Below, piece by piece: positions 34,820 through 43,776 of a stretch of 64,000 nt of DNA. This stretch comes from Denitrobaculum tricleocarpae. Its GTDB lineage: Bacteria > Pseudomonadota > Alphaproteobacteria > Kiloniellales > Kiloniellaceae. The stretch spans positions 434,001-498,000 of the forward strand of contig NZ_ML660052.1 of assembly GCF_007004665.1 (NCBI RefSeq). Reading direction: 5' to 3'. A program made the translations under genes and the position numbers. Position 1 is the stretch's first letter. Every line of letters begins with the position of its first letter. Under the pieces are notes generated by a model that saw nothing but the letters and a program-made list of their open reading frames with translations, was not told where the DNA came from and ran no database searches.

Positions 34820-36937
34820 ATGACTGAGAAACGCCCCGGTCCCGCACAGGCAGCAGGTGCAGCAAAGCCCTCTTCCTCAGCTCCGGACGCATCGCCTGCG
34901 CACGGCAACGCACACAGCGGCAGTCCTCAGAGCGGCAATGCTCAGGGCGGCAGTATTCAGGGCGAACGAGACCGTCCCTGGCTGTTTCGGACCTATGCGG
35001 GACATTCGACAGCCGCCGCTTCGAATGCGCTCTACCGCAAGAATCTTGCGCGGGGGCAGACCGGTCTGTCTGTGGCCTTCGATCTGCCGACCCAGACCGG
35101 ATACGATTCCGACCATGAGCTCGCGCGCGGCGAGGTCGGTAAGGTTGGCGTTCCGATCTCTCATCTCGGGGACATGCAGACGCTCTTCGCCGAGATCCCT
35201 CTGGACCGCATGAACACCTCCATGACCATCAATGCGACGGCGCCCTGGCTGCTCGCGCTCTATACGGCCTGCGCCGAGACCCAGGGCGTGGCCCGGGCGG
35301 ATCTTTCCGGAACCACGCAAAACGATCTGATCAAGGAATACCTCTCGCGCGGCACCTATATCTTCCCGCCAAAGCCCTCGATGAAGCTGATCACCGATGT
35401 AATCGCCTACACCTACAAAGACTCTCCGCGCTGGAACCCCATGAATGTCTGCTCCTACCACCTGCAGGAAGCAGGGGCGACACCGGTTCAGGAGTTGGCC
35501 TTCGCGCTGGCTACGGCGATCGCGGTACTGGATGCGGTGAAGGCATCCGGCCAGGTCCCGCCGGAGGATTTTCCGAAAGTCGTGGGCCGGATCAGCTTTT
35601 TCGTAAATGCCGGAGTTCGTTTTGTGACCGAACTCTGTAAAATGCGCGCTTTCACGCGGCTCTGGGACGAGATTTGCCGCACGCGCTACGGCGTCGAAGA
35701 AGAGAAGTACCGCCGTTTCCGTTATGGGGTCCAGGTTAACTCCTTGGGTTTGACCGAGCAGCAGCCGGAGAACAACGTCTATCGGATTCTCATCGAAATG
35801 CTGGCGGTGGTGCTCTCAAAGGACGCACGAGCCCGGGCAGTGCAGCTTCCGGCCTGGAACGAGGCGCTGGGGTTGCCGCGTCCGTGGGATCAGCAGTGGT
35901 CCCTTCGGCTGCAGCAGATAGTGGCCTTCGAGACGGATCTCTTGGAGTACGAGGATCTCTTCAACGGCTCGACAGTGGTCGAGGATAAGGTCGCAGCCCT
36001 GATGGCGGAAGCCAGGGAAGAGCTGGAGCGGATCGAGGAGATGGGCGGGGCCGTAGCCGCGGTCGACAGCTCCTACATGAAGGAGCGCCTGGTCGAGAGC
36101 GCGACGGCGCGCTTCAACGCCATTGAAAGCGGCGAGCAGGCAGTGATCGGCGTGAACCGCTATACCGAATCCGAGCCTTCGCCCCTGACCGAAGGCGGCG
36201 ACGGCGGCTATATGGTCAGCGACCCAGATGCGGAAGCCGGGCAGATTGCCCGCCTTCAGGAATGGCGGGCCGCCCGCGACGCCGCCGCGGTGGCGTTAAG
36301 CCTTTCCGCCTTGAAGCAGGCCGCGCGTGACGGCAGCAACATTATGGAACCTTCCATTGCCTGCGCCCACGCGGGTGTGACGACCGGTGAGTGGTCGGCG
36401 GCCTTGCGCGAAGTCTTCGGCGAATACCGCGCCCCGACGGGTGTTGGCCGGGCCGTGGCGGTTCAGGGCGGTGACAGTCTGGAGGGATTGCGCGAGCGCG
36501 TATCGGAACTCTCCGACCGTCTTGGCCGGCGCGTCAAGATGCTGGTCGGTAAGCCGGGGCTCGATGGCCATTCGAATGGCGCCGAGCAGATCGCCGTTCG
36601 CGCCCGCGATGCCGGTTTTGAGGTGGTGTACGAAGGAATCCGGCTCACACCCGCGCAGATCGTGAATGCGGCGCTGGAAGAGGGTGTCCATGTGGTCGGT
36701 TTGTCGATCCTCTCGGGATCGCATGTTCCGCTGGTCACGGGAGTCATGAAAGGCATGACCGCATCCGGTTTGAACGACGTGCCGGTCGTGGCCGGCGGAA
36801 TCATTCCGCCCGAAGACGAGGCGACCCTGAAAGCGGCCGGCGTTGCGGCGGTCTACACACCCAAGGATTTTGATCTGACCGCGATCCTGTCGGACATCCT
36901 CGATATCGTCGAGCGCACCACGCGAGAAGCGGCGTAG
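34820..36937 (+). CDS. ecm: Ethylmalonyl-CoA mutase
   Basis: Adenosylcobalamin-dependent mutase of 705 residues converting (2R)-ethylmalonyl-CoA to methylsuccinyl-CoA. Catalytic barrel blocks include RTYAGHSTAAASN, LPTQTGYDSDHE and MNTSMTINATAPWL; the C-terminal B12 domain has GKPGLDGHSNGAEQIA with His584 as the lower cobalt ligand. GGAG lies 8 bases before the ATG. The first 50 residues are a low-complexity extension with pentapeptide repeats, not expected in the enzyme family core. It forms the EMC module with ccr and mcd. Confidence 0.94.
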   Translation: MTEKRPGPAQAAGAAKPSSSAPDASPAHGNAHSGSPQSGNAQGGSIQGERDRPWLFRTYAGHSTAAASNALYRKNLARGQTGLSVAFDLPTQTGYDSDHELARGEVGKVGVPISHLGDMQTLFAEIPLDRMNTSMTINATAPWLLALYTACAETQGVARADLSGTTQNDLIKEYLSRGTYIFPPKPSMKLITDVIAYTYKDSPRWNPMNVCSYHLQEAGATPVQELAFALATAIAVLDAVKASGQVPPEDFPKVVGRISFFVNAGVRFVTELCKMRAFTRLWDEICRTRYGVEEEKYRRFRYGVQVNSLGLTEQQPENNVYRILIEMLAVVLSKDARARAVQLPAWNEALGLPRPWDQQWSLRLQQIVAFETDLLEYEDLFNGSTVVEDKVAALMAEAREELERIEEMGGAVAAVDSSYMKERLVESATARFNAIESGEQAVIGVNRYTESEPSPLTEGGDGGYMVSDPDAEAGQIARLQEWRAARDAAAVALSLSALKQAARDGSNIMEPSIACAHAGVTTGEWSAALREVFGEYRAPTGVGRAVAVQGGDSLEGLRERVSELSDRLGRRVKMLVGKPGLDGHSNGAEQIAVRARDAGFEVVYEGIRLTPAQIVNAALEEGVHVVGLSILSGSHVPLVTGVMKGMTASGLNDVPVVAGGIIPPEDEATLKAAGVAAVYTPKDFDLTAILSDILDIVERTTREAA
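34901..34966 (+). repeat. 15-bp coding tandem repeat in ecm
   Basis: Units of 15 bases at 34913-34927, 34928-34942 and 34943-34957, with partial units on each side, encode pentapeptides HSGSP, QSGNA and QGGSI. They lie before the conserved mutase domain. Confidence 0.75.
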
Positions 36938-37042
36938 CCTCGAAGGCGGCAGTGGTTTCCGGAAACGTTTGGGCAAATCTGCTTGTAATTGTTTCCGCAG
37001 GTGGAAAGTGTTTTTCTCACTGGCGGGCCTGAAACAGCCGTT

Positions 37043-37585
37043 TTAGAACAGCATGCGCCTCAATGTGCCGTGTTTGTCGATGAACTGATGCTTGATGGCC
37101 GCCCCGGCATGCACGGCTACGACGCCTAACAGGCCATAGGCGATGTAGTAGTGCAGTTCGATGGCAAGATCCCGGGCGGCGTCCGATATGCTCAGAAGGG
37201 CCGGGACCTCGAAGAGCCCGAAGAAGGTGAAGCCGCTGCCCGCAGAGGTCGAGATCGCGTAGCCGGTGACGGGAATGGCGAACATCGCCAGCAAGAGAAT
37301 GCCGTGCGCCGCGCGGGCACCGAGTTTCTCCCAGGGCGCCAGTTCGCTCTGTAATCCGGGCGACCGCGAGATCAGTTTCCAGACCAGGAAGAGGCTCGCC
37401 AGCAACAGCGCGATCATACCGATAGCGCGATGCAGTTCGAGCCCCCGGTTGTACCAACTGTCATAGTAGCTGAGACCGACCATCCACCAGCCAAGGCCGG
37501 TTAAGCCCAGGATGCATCCGGCTATGAGCCAGTGAAGCAGTTTGCTCACCAGCCCATAGCCCGTGGCGGTATTGCGCAGTGCCAA
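37043..37585 (-). CDS. Cytochrome b561 family protein
   Basis: Inner-membrane di-haem cytochrome of 180 residues with four hydrophobic helices (about 12-32, 50-68, 90-110, 142-162). Haem-ligand histidines are in LLHWLIAG, LELHRAIG, RAAHGILLL and VHAGAAIKHQ. Such proteins pass electrons between quinols and periplasmic acceptors such as superoxide. It follows the YceI gene with a 12-base gap; cytochrome b561-YceI pairs are common. It converges on ecm. Confidence 0.9.
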   Translation of the reverse strand: MALRNTATGYGLVSKLLHWLIAGCILGLTGLGWWMVGLSYYDSWYNRGLELHRAIGMIALLLASLFLVWKLISRSPGLQSELAPWEKLGARAAHGILLLAMFAIPVTGYAISTSAGSGFTFFGLFEVPALLSISDAARDLAIELHYYIAYGLLGVVAVHAGAAIKHQFIDKHGTLRRMLF

Positions 37586-37597
37586 AGCGGCAGCTTT

Positions 37598-38185
37598 CTA
37601 CTGTTTGATCGCTTCAATCATCAGGTCAACCACGACGTTTTCTGCTGCCGGACCAAGGTTGTAGCCCATGCCGAAGTCCTTGCGGGCCAGGGTGTAGCTG
37701 CCCTCGAAGCCGGCGCGGTAGCCACCCCAGGGGTCGTCGCCTTCACCGAGTTTGGTGATCTCAAACGAGATGGGTTTGGTCACACCCAGCAGGGTCAGAT
37801 CGCCGGAGAGCGTTCCGCCGTTTTCGTCGCCGTCGTAACCCGTGCTGACAAAGGTTGCGGTCGGGTGCTTCTCAACGTCGAAGAAGTCGGCGCTGCGCAA
37901 GTGCTTATCGCGTTCCGCGTGGTTGGTGTCCAGGCTGGCGGTGTCGATGGTAAGCTCGACTTTCTGGGCGGCGGCGCCTGCCGCCGGGTCGTAGAACATG
38001 GTGCCATCAATCGTATTGAAGCGGCCGGACAGCCAGCTCATGCCCAGATGTTTCGTCTTGAATTCGATGAAGGAGTGGGTTGGATCGATCTTGTATTCGG
38101 CTGCGCCTGCGGGCAAGGCAGCGGCCACAAGAAAAGCGGAGGCGAGCGAGAACCCGGTCAGGGTTTTGAGCGGCTGAGACTTCAT
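37598..38185 (-). CDS. YceI family periplasmic protein
   Basis: Protein of 195 residues with a signal peptide (about 1-29, ALPAGAA) and a lipocalin-like YceI barrel: YKIDPTHSFIEFKTKHLGMSW at the start, DANHAERDKHL-like and SADFFDVEKHPTATF in the middle. YceI proteins bind isoprenoid quinones or other lipids. ATG 38185 gives a normal signal peptide; the frame extends upstream without support. It is coupled to the cytochrome b561 gene. Confidence 0.9.
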   Translation of the reverse strand: MKSQPLKTLTGFSLASAFLVAAALPAGAAEYKIDPTHSFIEFKTKHLGMSWLSGRFNTIDGTMFYDPAAGAAAQKVELTIDTASLDTNHAERDKHLRSADFFDVEKHPTATFVSTGYDGDENGGTLSGDLTLLGVTKPISFEITKLGEGDDPWGGYRAGFEGSYTLARKDFGMGYNLGPAAENVVVDLMIEAIKQ

Positions 38186-38474
38186 CGTGGCTTCCTTATT
38201 GTTTGTACAAAAAAAAGATAGGATTGAATCTGTCGCAGCTGCGGTTGCGAACAAGTAACAGCTTTGTGATCGAACGGGCGTTCGCCTGTCTTTGCACGTT
38301 CCGGGCGTTCGTGCCGTCTTTGGAGCCTTGACCCTTCGGTCCGGCTGCGGTTAGGGTGACGAGTTATGACAAGTCACAACCTCAAGGGTTTCGCAATTCG
38401 AATTAGCGACCCGGCGCCGATAGGGCGACCGGGACCTTTCGTTATTCGCGATTCAATCTTTGAGGACGACTGTG

Positions 38475-38804
38475 ATGTCTGCACAGCCTGTACATTCGAC
38501 AGCTGATACCTATCCCGGCCCCGCCGGACGCTCTACACCCGCCCCCCGCAAAGCCGTTCACTGCTTCTCGATCCACGCTGCTGCCGAGCCGGGCGTCATG
38601 CCCAGGGTTCTGGAGCTCTTTGCCAAACGCAATCTGGTGCCCAGCCGCTGGCATAGCGATGTGATGGGGCCTTCGAACCGCGACCTCTCGATCGACCTCC
38701 AGGTCGTGGGGCTGGATAGCCTCACCGCCGACTACGTTGCGCGTTGTTTGCGGCAGGTTTACGGGGTCGAGACCGTCCTGACGTCGGAGAAGCCGGTATT
38801 CTGA
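38475..38804 (+). CDS. Small ACT-like domain protein
   Basis: Protein of 109 residues. After a polar, Pro-rich 25 residues, a segment from about residue 27 (AVHCFSIHAAAEPGVMPRVLELFAKRNLVP) has the beta-alpha-beta pattern and glycine turn of an ACT regulatory domain, like the small subunit of acetolactate synthase. It is not next to a biosynthetic enzyme. Role unknown; ligand binding is likely. GAGGA precedes ATG 38475, which is preferred to 38460. The preceding 289 bases hold no gene but include an inverted repeat CGAACG/CGTTCG at 38271-38284. Confidence 0.6.
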   Translation: MSAQPVHSTADTYPGPAGRSTPAPRKAVHCFSIHAAAEPGVMPRVLELFAKRNLVPSRWHSDVMGPSNRDLSIDLQVVGLDSLTADYVARCLRQVYGVETVLTSEKPVF

Positions 38805-38875
38805 CCGAGTGTCCTTTCAATTCAACTTCTCTTTCAATAGGTTAGGGGGAAATTGAGTGACCGAGAGGACCAGGC

Positions 38876-39742
38876 GTGAGTCTGCTTGAGCGAATCAGAA
38901 CCTGTCATCGCTGGGATCCGGCGGCTTATCGTCCTTTTCTCATCGATGGGATTTCCTATGGCTACATATCGGCTGCCTTGGCGGGCCGCTTGTCGGACTT
39001 TCCGGCGGTCTTCACGGTCGAGCCGGGGCAGGTCACGCTGTCAGCCGGCCTGCGGGATTTTGCCGGCCGCAGCGAAGCGGTTGCCGAGACCGTAATGCGC
39101 TTAACCGAGAGCGGTGATCTGCCCAAATGGCGCGGTGAAGACTTTCCGGTGGTACGGCGCTGGGGCGACGCGCCGGTGATGGCCATCGACAGGTGCGCTG
39201 CCGCGCCCCTCGGGATCAGGAGCTTCGGTGTCCATGTCAACGGGATTACAGAGCGCGATGGCCAGCCTCTGATGTGGATCGGCCGCCGCGCCCTGAACAA
39301 GCCCTCGGCACCGGGCAAACTCGATCACATCGTTGCGGGCGGCCAGCCCCACGGTCTGAGCATCAGGGAAAACCTGATCAAGGAGTGCGCGGAGGAGGCC
39401 GATATTCCGCGCTCTCTTGCCGAGCGTGCCAGGCCGGCCGGCGCGGTCTCGTACCTCTGCGAGTGGACGGATGGTTTGCGCGACGACGTGGCGTTTTGTT
39501 TTGACCTTGAATTGCCCGCCGACTTCACCCCGCGCAACACGGATGGCGAGGTCGAGGACTTCTATCTCTGGTCGATCGAGCAGGTCATCGAGCGCGTCCG
39601 CGAGACCGAAGACTTCAAGTTTAACGTCAATCTCGTCATCATCGATTTCCTAATCCGTCACGGATATCTCGGCCCGGACGATCCTGATTATCAGGAGATC
39701 GTCGAGGGCTTGAGTCGGGGCCAGGCCAGAAAAGCTGAGTGA
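38876..39742 (+). CDS. NUDIX hydrolase with DUF4743-type N terminus
   Basis: Protein of 288 residues. The N-terminal part (about 1-115) resembles DUF4743, as in thiamine pyrophosphokinase-related proteins of eukaryotes and proteobacteria. The NUDIX box is GGQPHGLSIRENLIKECAEE with the REXXEE-like core at about residues 159-178. It likely hydrolyses a nucleoside diphosphate derivative, perhaps damaged thiamine diphosphate. The start is GTG. It lies 71 bases behind the ACT-like gene and may be co-transcribed. Confidence 0.82.
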   Translation: MSLLERIRTCHRWDPAAYRPFLIDGISYGYISAALAGRLSDFPAVFTVEPGQVTLSAGLRDFAGRSEAVAETVMRLTESGDLPKWRGEDFPVVRRWGDAPVMAIDRCAAAPLGIRSFGVHVNGITERDGQPLMWIGRRALNKPSAPGKLDHIVAGGQPHGLSIRENLIKECAEEADIPRSLAERARPAGAVSYLCEWTDGLRDDVAFCFDLELPADFTPRNTDGEVEDFYLWSIEQVIERVRETEDFKFNVNLVIIDFLIRHGYLGPDDPDYQEIVEGLSRGQARKAE

Positions 39743-39757
39743 TTGGGCCTTGCGCCG

Positions 39758-40609
39758 TCAATCTTCCCAGCCCGCCATGGCCCGCACCTCCTGCGCGGAC
39801 TTGCCTTGCAGCCGCAGTTGGCGCAGCGCCAGTGCGCCGTGACGCTTGGCGAGACGTTGTCCCTGTTCGTCCTCAATCAGGCCGTGATGATGCCACTGTG
39901 GAACCGGAAGTTCGAGGAGCGCCTGCAATAGACGGTGGACGTGGGTCGCCTGGAAGAGATCTTCGCCGCGGGTCACCAGGGTGATTTTCTGGAAGGCGTC
40001 GTCCAGGGTGACCGCGAGATGATAGCTGGTGCCGATATCCTTTCGCGCCAGCACAACATCGCCGAAGATCTCGGGCTGCGCGATCATCTCGCCCTTGCCC
40101 CGATCCTGCCAGCTCAGTGGTCCGGCGAGGTTCCGCGCCTTCTGCACGTCGAGCCTTAGAGCATAAGGTATGTTCGCTGCCTCTCTGTCCTCTCGTTCAC
40201 CGGGCGAGAGCCTTCGGCAAAGACCGGGATAAAGCGGTCCGTCGGGACCATGAGGTGCCGCTGCCGCGCTTTCAATTTCCGCCTTGATGTCAGCGCGTGT
40301 GCAGAAACAGGGATAGAGCAAACCCATGCCGGAGAGACGGTCAAGCGCCTGCCTGTAAGCTTCGTTGCGTGTGGACTGCGCCAGAGGCGGAGCATCCCAT
40401 CGAAGGCCCAGCCATGTCAGGTCTTCGATCATCTCCTGGGTGAACAGGGGGCGGCACCGCGTGGTGTCGATATCCTCGATTCGCAGCAAAAAGCGTCCAC
40501 CGCTTTGTCGGGCCGCCAGCTCCGAAAAAAGCCCTGAGAAAGCGTGGCCGAGATGGAGGTGACCACTGGGTGAGGGGGCGAAGCGGGTGGTTTCCGTGCG
40601 GGCAGTCAT
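39758..40609 (-). CDS. gluQ: Glutamyl-Q tRNA(Asp) synthetase
   Basis: Protein of 283 residues, a truncated glutamyl-tRNA synthetase catalytic domain. FAPSPSGHLHLGHAFSG has the class I HLGH motif, LLRIEDIDTTR the glutamate site, and YPCFCTRAD with YPGLCRRL the four zinc ligands. It attaches glutamate to queuosine 34 of tRNA(Asp). There is no anticodon-binding domain, as expected. It is convergent with the NUDIX gene and has no clear operon partner. Confidence 0.93.
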   Translation of the reverse strand: MTARTETTRFAPSPSGHLHLGHAFSGLFSELAARQSGGRFLLRIEDIDTTRCRPLFTQEMIEDLTWLGLRWDAPPLAQSTRNEAYRQALDRLSGMGLLYPCFCTRADIKAEIESAAAAPHGPDGPLYPGLCRRLSPGEREDREAANIPYALRLDVQKARNLAGPLSWQDRGKGEMIAQPEIFGDVVLARKDIGTSYHLAVTLDDAFQKITLVTRGEDLFQATHVHRLLQALLELPVPQWHHHGLIEDEQGQRLAKRHGALALRQLRLQGKSAQEVRAMAGWED

Positions 40610-40704
40610 TGGGGTTGCGCGTCGCTTTGCTGGGGTCTGTCGAAATCTTTGGGGCGGATAAATCCGGGGCGGACTTTCCAGGAGATCTTGGATAATGTCC
40701 AGTC

Positions 40705-41382
40705 ATGAGCCAGAAGGAAACCAGCCAGGATCAAGAGGCAAAGGCGAATGTAGCGCCTGCCGACGAAGCTCTGCGCCCCGCCATGGAAGCGCTCGCGGAA
40801 CGGGACCGCGACATCGCAATTGCTTATGAGGTGTGCGGCCTACCGCCGGTGCGGCGTCACGAACCGGGTTTTGCCGGACTGATCCGGATCATGGCGGCGC
40901 AACAGGTGTCGGCCCGGGCCGCGCAGGCAATTATCGGTCGTCTCGATGCTGCCTTGCAGCCGGTTACGGCTGAGGGATTCCTGGCGCTGGACGATGAAAC
41001 CCAAAAGCAGATCGGACTGAGCCGGCCGAAGCAGCGGTATGGTCGGGCATTGGCGGAAGACATTCTCTCCGGCCGGATCGATCTGCAGGCGATTGCTTCA
41101 CTGGATGATGAAGCTGCCGCCGCTGCCTTGATGCAGGCGAAGGGCATCGGGCGCTGGACGGCGGAGGTCTACCTGCTTTTTGCGCTGCAACGGCCGGACA
41201 TCTGGCCTGCCGGTGATCTCGCGGTCCAGGTGGCCGCCCAGAAACTCAAGGGGCTTTCCGAGCGTCCGGTGGGGGATGTGATGGTTGCCCTTGCGGAAGA
41301 CTGGCGGCCCTACCGCACGGCAGCCGCCAGGTTTCTCTGGCATCTCTATCGTCATCCCGGAGTGCCTGAAGGCGGGTTTTGA
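40705..41382 (+). CDS. DNA-3-methyladenine glycosylase II, AlkA-like
   Basis: Helix-hairpin-helix glycosylase of 225 residues. The hairpin is AKGIGRWTAEVYLLFAL (about 140-156) and the catalytic aspartate is in PAGDLAVQ (about 170-177). It removes alkylated bases from DNA as the first step of base excision repair. There is no Ada-type domain. No SOS box was recognised upstream; the start is divergent from gluQ over 95 bases. Confidence 0.9.
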   Translation: MSQKETSQDQEAKANVAPADEALRPAMEALAERDRDIAIAYEVCGLPPVRRHEPGFAGLIRIMAAQQVSARAAQAIIGRLDAALQPVTAEGFLALDDETQKQIGLSRPKQRYGRALAEDILSGRIDLQAIASLDDEAAAAALMQAKGIGRWTAEVYLLFALQRPDIWPAGDLAVQVAAQKLKGLSERPVGDVMVALAEDWRPYRTAAARFLWHLYRHPGVPEGGF

Positions 41383-41509
41383 GGGCGCCCCGGCCTGCGA
41401 GCCGGATCGAATGACATGCCGTGCGGTGTCTGATGGCCCGATTGAATCCAAAAAGCTGCAAGCACGCGTTTGAATTCGTCACAAAAGTAAGCCCCGAAAC
41501 CCTGAAAGG

Positions 41510-42253
41510 GTGACGGCGCGGCCCGAATCGGCTATGACGAACACTGGATTGCCGAAGGATTCCGCCAAAATGGCCGTTGCGAACAAACTTGACGGACCAC
41601 GCGCAGCACCTGCTTCAGGCGGTGCGGCTGAGTATCTGGTCGTTATGCTGCACGGCCTTGGGGCCGACGGGAACGACCTCTTTGGATTGGCGCCGATCCT
41701 GGCGCAGGCTTTTCCCAGTGCGGCCTTCGTTGCGCCAAATGCTCCGGAACCCTGTGATATGGCGCCCATGGGTCATCAGTGGTTCAGCCTCGCGGACCGG
41801 GATCCCGAAAAGATACTGTCTGGCGTACGCGCGGCCGCACCGATCCTCGACGACTTTCTCGATGAAGAGCTCAAGAATCACGGTCTGACGGATGACAAGC
41901 TGGTGCTTCTCGGGTTTTCACAAGGCACCATGATGGCGCTGCATGTGGCCACGAGGCGCCCCAATAGCTGTGCGGCGGTTATCGGCTATTCCGGCGCGCT
42001 GATAGCCCCGGGATATCTTGACGACGAGTTGAAGTCCGAGCCGCGGGTTTTGCTGATCCACGGCGAAGATGACGACGTTGTGCCGCCGCAGGCCCTAGGC
42101 GCCGCTGAAAAGGCACTTATGGGTCACGGTTTGACTGTGTACTCCCAAATGATACCCGGTCTTGCCCATGGTATCGATGAAAACGGGTTGCGTATGGGGA
42201 TCGGTTTCCTCATGGAAACCTTTGCATTGGCCGGCGACGAGGGCGAATCCTAG
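41510..42253 (+). CDS. Carboxylesterase / phospholipase family hydrolase
   Basis: Alpha/beta hydrolase of 247 residues. VVMLHGLGADGNDL sits at the oxyanion region, GFSQGTMMAL is the nucleophile elbow, and HGEDDDVVPP with LAHGIDE supplies Asp and His. It matches the esterase family containing YpfH and acyl-protein thioesterase-like enzymes. The start is uncertain: GTG 41510, ATG 41534 and ATG 41570 are all in frame and the domain begins only at about residue 40. Confidence 0.85.
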   Translation: MTARPESAMTNTGLPKDSAKMAVANKLDGPRAAPASGGAAEYLVVMLHGLGADGNDLFGLAPILAQAFPSAAFVAPNAPEPCDMAPMGHQWFSLADRDPEKILSGVRAAAPILDDFLDEELKNHGLTDDKLVLLGFSQGTMMALHVATRRPNSCAAVIGYSGALIAPGYLDDELKSEPRVLLIHGEDDDVVPPQALGAAEKALMGHGLTVYSQMIPGLAHGIDENGLRMGIGFLMETFALAGDEGES

Positions 42254-42533
42254 CTTTAAGACCGTCCCGCACGACGTGGCTTTTTTCAAAATAGAATGAG
42301 ACCTAAGTCTCTGAAATTAAAGAAGTTGGAACGCAGCAGCGGTTCGACCCCGAATCAATGCGCCCGGCCTGCGACGTCTTGCCGTATGACAAGACGGTGA
42401 AGATCTTTACGCTTTGACCACAATATGTTGTGTATCCTCTGCAGGTCCGCTATCAAGAAGTAGAGCGTCGTCGGATTTCCGGCGAGTAAACGCGAATGCA
42501 CACTATGTAGTAGTACAGAAGGAGGTGCACAGC

Positions 42534-43094
42534 GTGGGTAGTACAGCTAATGCTTTTCCGGCATTGGTGCTCAATGCGGATTTTCGCCCGTTGAGCTATT
42601 TTCCCTTGTCTCTTTGGTCGTGGCAGGATTCGGTCAAGGCCGCATTCCTGGGGCGCGTCAACATCATCTCGGAATATGAGCACACTGTGCGCTCACCAAC
42701 TTTCGAGATGAGGCTGCCAAGCGTGATTTCCCTCAAGGAATATGTCCATCTCGACCGGAGGCCTGCCTTCACTCGCTTCAACGTGTTTCTGCGCGATGGG
42801 TTTCTCTGCCAGTATTGTGGCGACCATCTGCCGTCGGAAGAACTGACCTTTGATCACGTCATTCCCCGTTCGCGCGGCGGCCGCACGACCTGGGACAATG
42901 TGGTGACGGCCTGTCAGGACTGTAATCTCGCAAAGGGCAATCAGATGCTCGGCAACTGCGGCATGACTCTCATGCGTCCGGTCGAGGCGCCGACGACTTA
43001 CGAACTGCAGCAGAATGGTCGCGCTTTTCCACCCAACTATCTCCACGAAAGCTGGAACGACTTTCTCTATTGGGATTCCGAACTGGAGTCCTGA
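42534..43094 (+). CDS. HNH endonuclease family protein
   Basis: Protein of 186 residues. CQYCG and CQDCN are the two zinc pairs, and LTFDHVIPRSRGG TTWDN holds the HNH catalytic residues (about residues 95-145). It starts AFPALVLNADFRPL, a widespread family beginning in proteobacteria. Role unknown; it is not linked to restriction, phage or CRISPR genes here. GTG 42534 has an excellent GGAGG 8 bases upstream; the longer frame to 42414 is not supported. Confidence 0.85.
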   Translation: MGSTANAFPALVLNADFRPLSYFPLSLWSWQDSVKAAFLGRVNIISEYEHTVRSPTFEMRLPSVISLKEYVHLDRRPAFTRFNVFLRDGFLCQYCGDHLPSEELTFDHVIPRSRGGRTTWDNVVTACQDCNLAKGNQMLGNCGMTLMRPVEAPTTYELQQNGRAFPPNYLHESWNDFLYWDSELES

Positions 43095-43168
43095 TCGGGT
43101 CAGGCGGCGTTATCTGGATGAGGTGTCCGCACTGAAGCCAGAAGGCTGCACCATGTGCATTGTCGTGC

Positions 43169-43756
43169 CTACACCCGTTGGGACAGCCAGATCGCGAGCC
43201 GCGAACCGGTCTTGATAGCAGCGCTCAAGACTTCGTAGCCGGGCGCCTGCGCCGCACCGTGCTCCAGCGCGGTATCCCGATGCTCAAGTTCTTCGGCCCG
43301 AAATTCCTCGATGGTGTCGCGCAGGTCGGATTCATCGTCTTCCAGGCGCGCGGATTGTTCGGCGTAGTGCTCGTCGATCACTTCTTCCACAGCCACCGTG
43401 CAGGCCATGGCGGCTTTGTCGCCCATAAGCGCCGTGGCCGCGCCCAGGGCGAAGCCTGCAACGTGCCAGATCGGCTGCAGGGCTGTAGGACGGATCCTGC
43501 GTTCGCAAACCAGCCGGTCAAAGGTTTCCAGGTGCCGAAGCTCCTGCTCGTGCATATGCTTCACAGTTGCGGCGTTCGGATGGTTCCGGCCCATGACCGC
43601 AAGCTGGCCCTCGTAGATCCGCCGGGCGCCATACTCACCGGCCTGATCCACACGGATCATGCGCGCCAGTTCTTCTTCCTTGGGCAGGTCGCCGGGCAGC
43701 CTGTGATGCGGCTTTTCCGCACTGTCGGGCGCTGCTGTTGCTTGATCTTCCTTCAT
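43169..43756 (-). CDS. coq7: Demethoxyubiquinone hydroxylase Coq7
   Basis: Di-iron carboxylate enzyme of 195 residues. RVDQAGEYGARRIYEGQ has the first Glu ligand, KHMHEQELRHLETF the ExxH motif, AVEEVIDEHYAEQ and AEELEHRDTALEHGA the second half. It hydroxylates demethoxyubiquinol late in ubiquinone synthesis. It lies 20 bases downstream of dsbB on the same strand. The first 25 residues are variable. Confidence 0.95.
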   Translation of the reverse strand: MKEDQATAAPDSAEKPHHRLPGDLPKEEELARMIRVDQAGEYGARRIYEGQLAVMGRNHPNAATVKHMHEQELRHLETFDRLVCERRIRPTALQPIWHVAGFALGAATALMGDKAAMACTVAVEEVIDEHYAEQSARLEDDESDLRDTIEEFRAEELEHRDTALEHGAAQAPGYEVLSAAIKTGSRLAIWLSQRV

Positions 43757-43776
43757 TGCCGGCTCCTTCAGCTGCT

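Noticed and set aside
38271-38284. LexA-type SOS box
   Set aside because: GAAC and GTTC are present but with the wrong spacing and orientation for the alphaproteobacterial GTTC-N7-GTTC site; no repair gene follows.
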